DNA of 11,023 nucleotides from CADEFQ01 sp035342635 (GTDB taxonomy: Bacteria; Pseudomonadota; Gammaproteobacteria; Steroidobacterales; Steroidobacteraceae), in NCBI GenBank assembly GCA_035342635.1, contig DAOQXO010000081.1, forward strand, positions 1 to 11,023, written 5' to 3'. Within the stretch, counting starts at the first letter, position 1. Each line of letters begins with the position of its first letter. A program made the position numbers and the translations under genes. The notes under the pieces are model-generated. The model was given only the letters and a program-made list of their open reading frames with translations, was not told where the DNA came from and searched no databases. Positions 7,345 through 11,023 of this stretch are shown piece by piece.

Positions 7345-7817
7345 TCAGACGTAGCTGATCGCGACGATCTCGAACGACCGGTTGCCGCCCGGTGCGGTCA
7401 CGACCACCACATCGCCCTCGGACTTGCCGACCAGCGCGCGCGCGATCGGCGAAGTGATCGAGATGCGCCCGGCGCGGATGTCGGCTTCATCTTCGCCCAC
7501 GATCGTATAGGTCACGCGCTTGCCGTCTTCCTCCGCCTCGAGTTCGACGGTCGCGCCGAACACGACGCGGCTGGTATCGGCGATCTGTGACGGATCGATG
7601 ATCTCGCAGGCCGAGAGCTTGCCCTCGATCTCGCTGATCCGGCCCTCGATGAAGCCCTGCTGCTCGCGCGCGGCGTGGTACTCGGCGTTCTCCGACAGGT
7701 CGCCGTGGCTGCGCGCCTCGGCGATCGCCTTGATCACGCGCGGGCGGTCCGTGGATTTGAGCCGTTTCAGTTCCTCGCGCAGCTGCTCGGCGCCGCGCAG
7801 TGTCATCGGTGTCCGCT

Positions 7818-7821
<4 letters not shown>
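7345..7821 (-). CDS. greA: Transcription elongation factor GreA
   Basis: GreA enters the RNA polymerase secondary channel and stimulates cleavage of backtracked transcripts. The protein is 158 residues, the same as E. coli GreA. The N-terminal coiled coil (about 8-75) carries the tip motif GDLSENAEYHAAREQQ with the metal-coordinating acids Asp41 and Glu44. The C-terminal FKBP-like domain (about 80-158) contains ITSPIARALVGKSEGD. The ATG at 7821 is backed by AGGAAG seven bases upstream; a second ATG at codon 6 (MTLRGAEQL) is possible but less likely, since E. coli GreA also has a five-residue lead. The start overlaps the carB stop as ATGA, so the two are translationally coupled. The gene ends ten bases from the convergent yhbY with no terminator between. 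Confidence 0.98.

Positions 7822-11023
<3,202 letters not shown>

Overview
The window is a conserved housekeeping segment of a high-GC proteobacterial chromosome. The protein sequences and the gene order carB-greA-yhbY-rlmE-ftsH-folP-glmM-tpiA-secG-tRNA-Leu(GAG)-nuoA point to Gammaproteobacteria. The greA-yhbY-rlmE-ftsH-folP-glmM-secG-leuU core matches E. coli. Having tpiA beside secG, carB before greA and nuoA after the tRNA resembles pseudomonad or xanthomonad-like layouts. I cannot name the genus.

All genes but one lie on the minus strand, so transcription runs from the right end to the left. From right to left: carB (pyrimidine and arginine synthesis, lacking only a few N-terminal residues at the window edge) overlaps greA (transcript cleavage factor) by ATGA. 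The plus-strand gene yhbY (CRM-domain ribosome assembly protein) sits alone, convergent with greA and divergent from rlmE. Then follow rlmE (23S rRNA 2'-O-methyltransferase), ftsH (membrane AAA+ protease), folP (dihydropteroate synthase) and glmM (phosphoglucosamine mutase). The folP stop and glmM start overlap in TTGA.

Next comes a small exported DUF4399 protein of unknown function, followed by a probable intrinsic terminator. A new transcription unit then appears to begin with tpiA, continuing into secG and, after 8 bases, tRNA-Leu(GAG). A 94-base gap holding a likely extended -10 promoter precedes nuoA, the first gene of the complex I operon, which is cut by the left edge.

The genes serve growth functions: nucleotide, folate and amino-sugar synthesis, glycolysis, protein export and quality control, ribosome maturation, transcription elongation and respiration. 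There are no insertion sequences, phage genes, CRISPR arrays, toxin-antitoxin pairs or defence genes, and no stretch over 300 bases lacks a gene. I found no undescribed multi-gene system. The points most worth a second look are the histidine-rich DUF4399 protein inserted in the row, a promoter-like -10 lying in the loop of the terminator upstream of tpiA, a possibly leaderless yhbY transcript, and the frequent use of GTG and TTG starts (five of the ten protein genes whose starts are visible).
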